The notes under the pieces were generated by a model, which was not told the DNA's origin, did no database searches, and saw nothing but the letters and a program-made list of their open reading frames with translations. From an uncultured Bacteroidales bacterium (GTDB taxonomy: Bacteria; Bacteroidota; Bacteroidia; Bacteroidales; UBA1715), in NCBI GenBank assembly GCA_937892155.1, contig CALAUG010000066.1, positions 1-23,576 of the forward strand: DNA of 23,576 nt. The letters run 5' to 3'. Positions 23,475 through 23,576 of the stretch are shown here, in pieces (position 1 is the stretch's first letter; every line of letters begins with the position of its first letter). Both the position numbers and the translations under genes were made by a program.

Positions 23475-23576
23475 ATGTACGTGACTTACGATTCCAACCC
23501 TGTACCTGTAACATATGCTCTGGAAGAGTTGAGGCAGGTTGTTGTCAGCTATTTGAAAGAAGTGGATACGGAGTTT
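23475..23576 (+). CDS. Partial ORF running off the window edge
   Basis: An ATG at 23475 opens 34 codons with no stop before the edge, beginning MYVTYDSNPVPVTYALEELR. The sequence looks coding, with a helix-like LEELRQVVVSYLKEVD, but is too short to assign. It follows the polysaccharide genes on the same strand, 139 bases after the GT2 stop, so it could belong to the next transcriptional unit. Confidence 0.4.
   Translation, partial: MYVTYDSNPVPVTYALEELRQVVVSYLKEVDTEF

Noticed and set aside
1..23576. CRISPR arrays, tRNA or rRNA genes, insertion sequences
   Set aside because: No regularly spaced repeats, no RNA-like conserved segments and no transposase-like protein were seen on either strand.

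Overview
The window looks like part of a surface-polysaccharide (capsule or O-antigen) locus from a Bacteroidales bacterium (Bacteroides, Prevotella or a relative). The reasons are the AT-leaning composition, weak Shine-Dalgarno signals, tight same-strand gene packing, a WbuC-type cupin, and a Wzx/Wzy gene set with nucleotide-sugar enzymes. Every convincing gene is on the + strand. The genus is inferred, not proven.

Layout. A GDP-L-fucose synthase (153-1094) is followed by an AT-rich two-gene insert: a Panacea/SocA-type antitoxin (1222-1776) and a 666-residue coiled-coil membrane protein (1784-3784). The polysaccharide genes then resume with a WbuC cupin, a Wzx flippase, a sugar-transfer-type ATP-grasp protein and a WbpP/TviC-type UDP-GlcNAc 4-epimerase (3791-7908). 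Next is a cassette built like the Gram-positive dlt system (7921-13493): an amino-acid-type adenylation domain, two GNAT paralogues, a carrier protein, a DltB/AlgI-type MBOAT and a DltD-like SGNH protein. A TviB/WbpO-type UDP-HexNAc 6-dehydrogenase follows (13511-14779). After it comes a second acyl module (14807-18404): a hexapeptide acyltransferase, a second carrier protein, a KAS III synthase and two tandem SDR reductases. The window ends with a Wzy-like polymerase, a second ATP-grasp protein, a GT4 glycosyltransferase, another hexapeptide acyltransferase and a GT2 glycosyltransferase (18469-23335). A partial ORF runs off the right edge.

The most striking signal is a set of five poly-G tracts of 8 to 10 G, each inside a coding sequence, each on the coding strand and each followed by T. 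They lie in the adenylation domain (G10), the first GNAT (G9), the first hexapeptide acyltransferase (G8), the first SDR (G10) and the second hexapeptide acyltransferase (G8). I saw no G run of 6 or 7 and no A or T run above 7. In four of the five genes the present tract length breaks the frame, and a one-base change restores a full-length, family-typical protein. The fifth is in frame. All five genes encode predicted polysaccharide-decorating or acyl-synthesis enzymes. None encodes the flippase, the polymerase, a glycosyltransferase or a nucleotide-sugar enzyme.

Working model (inference): WbpP plus TviB supply UDP-GalNAcA and Fcl supplies GDP-fucose. Glycosyltransferases, Wzx and Wzy build and export the chain. 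Two decoration modules then modify it: a dlt-like aminoacyl or acyl pathway, and a KAS III/SDR/ACP pathway that could make a short 3-hydroxyacyl group. Slipped-strand changes at the five tracts would switch decorations independently, giving up to 32 combinations on one backbone. This would be a contingency-locus system alongside the DNA-inversion phase variation better known in Bacteroides. Homopolymer miscalling is the main rival explanation for the exact lengths, and raw reads would settle it.
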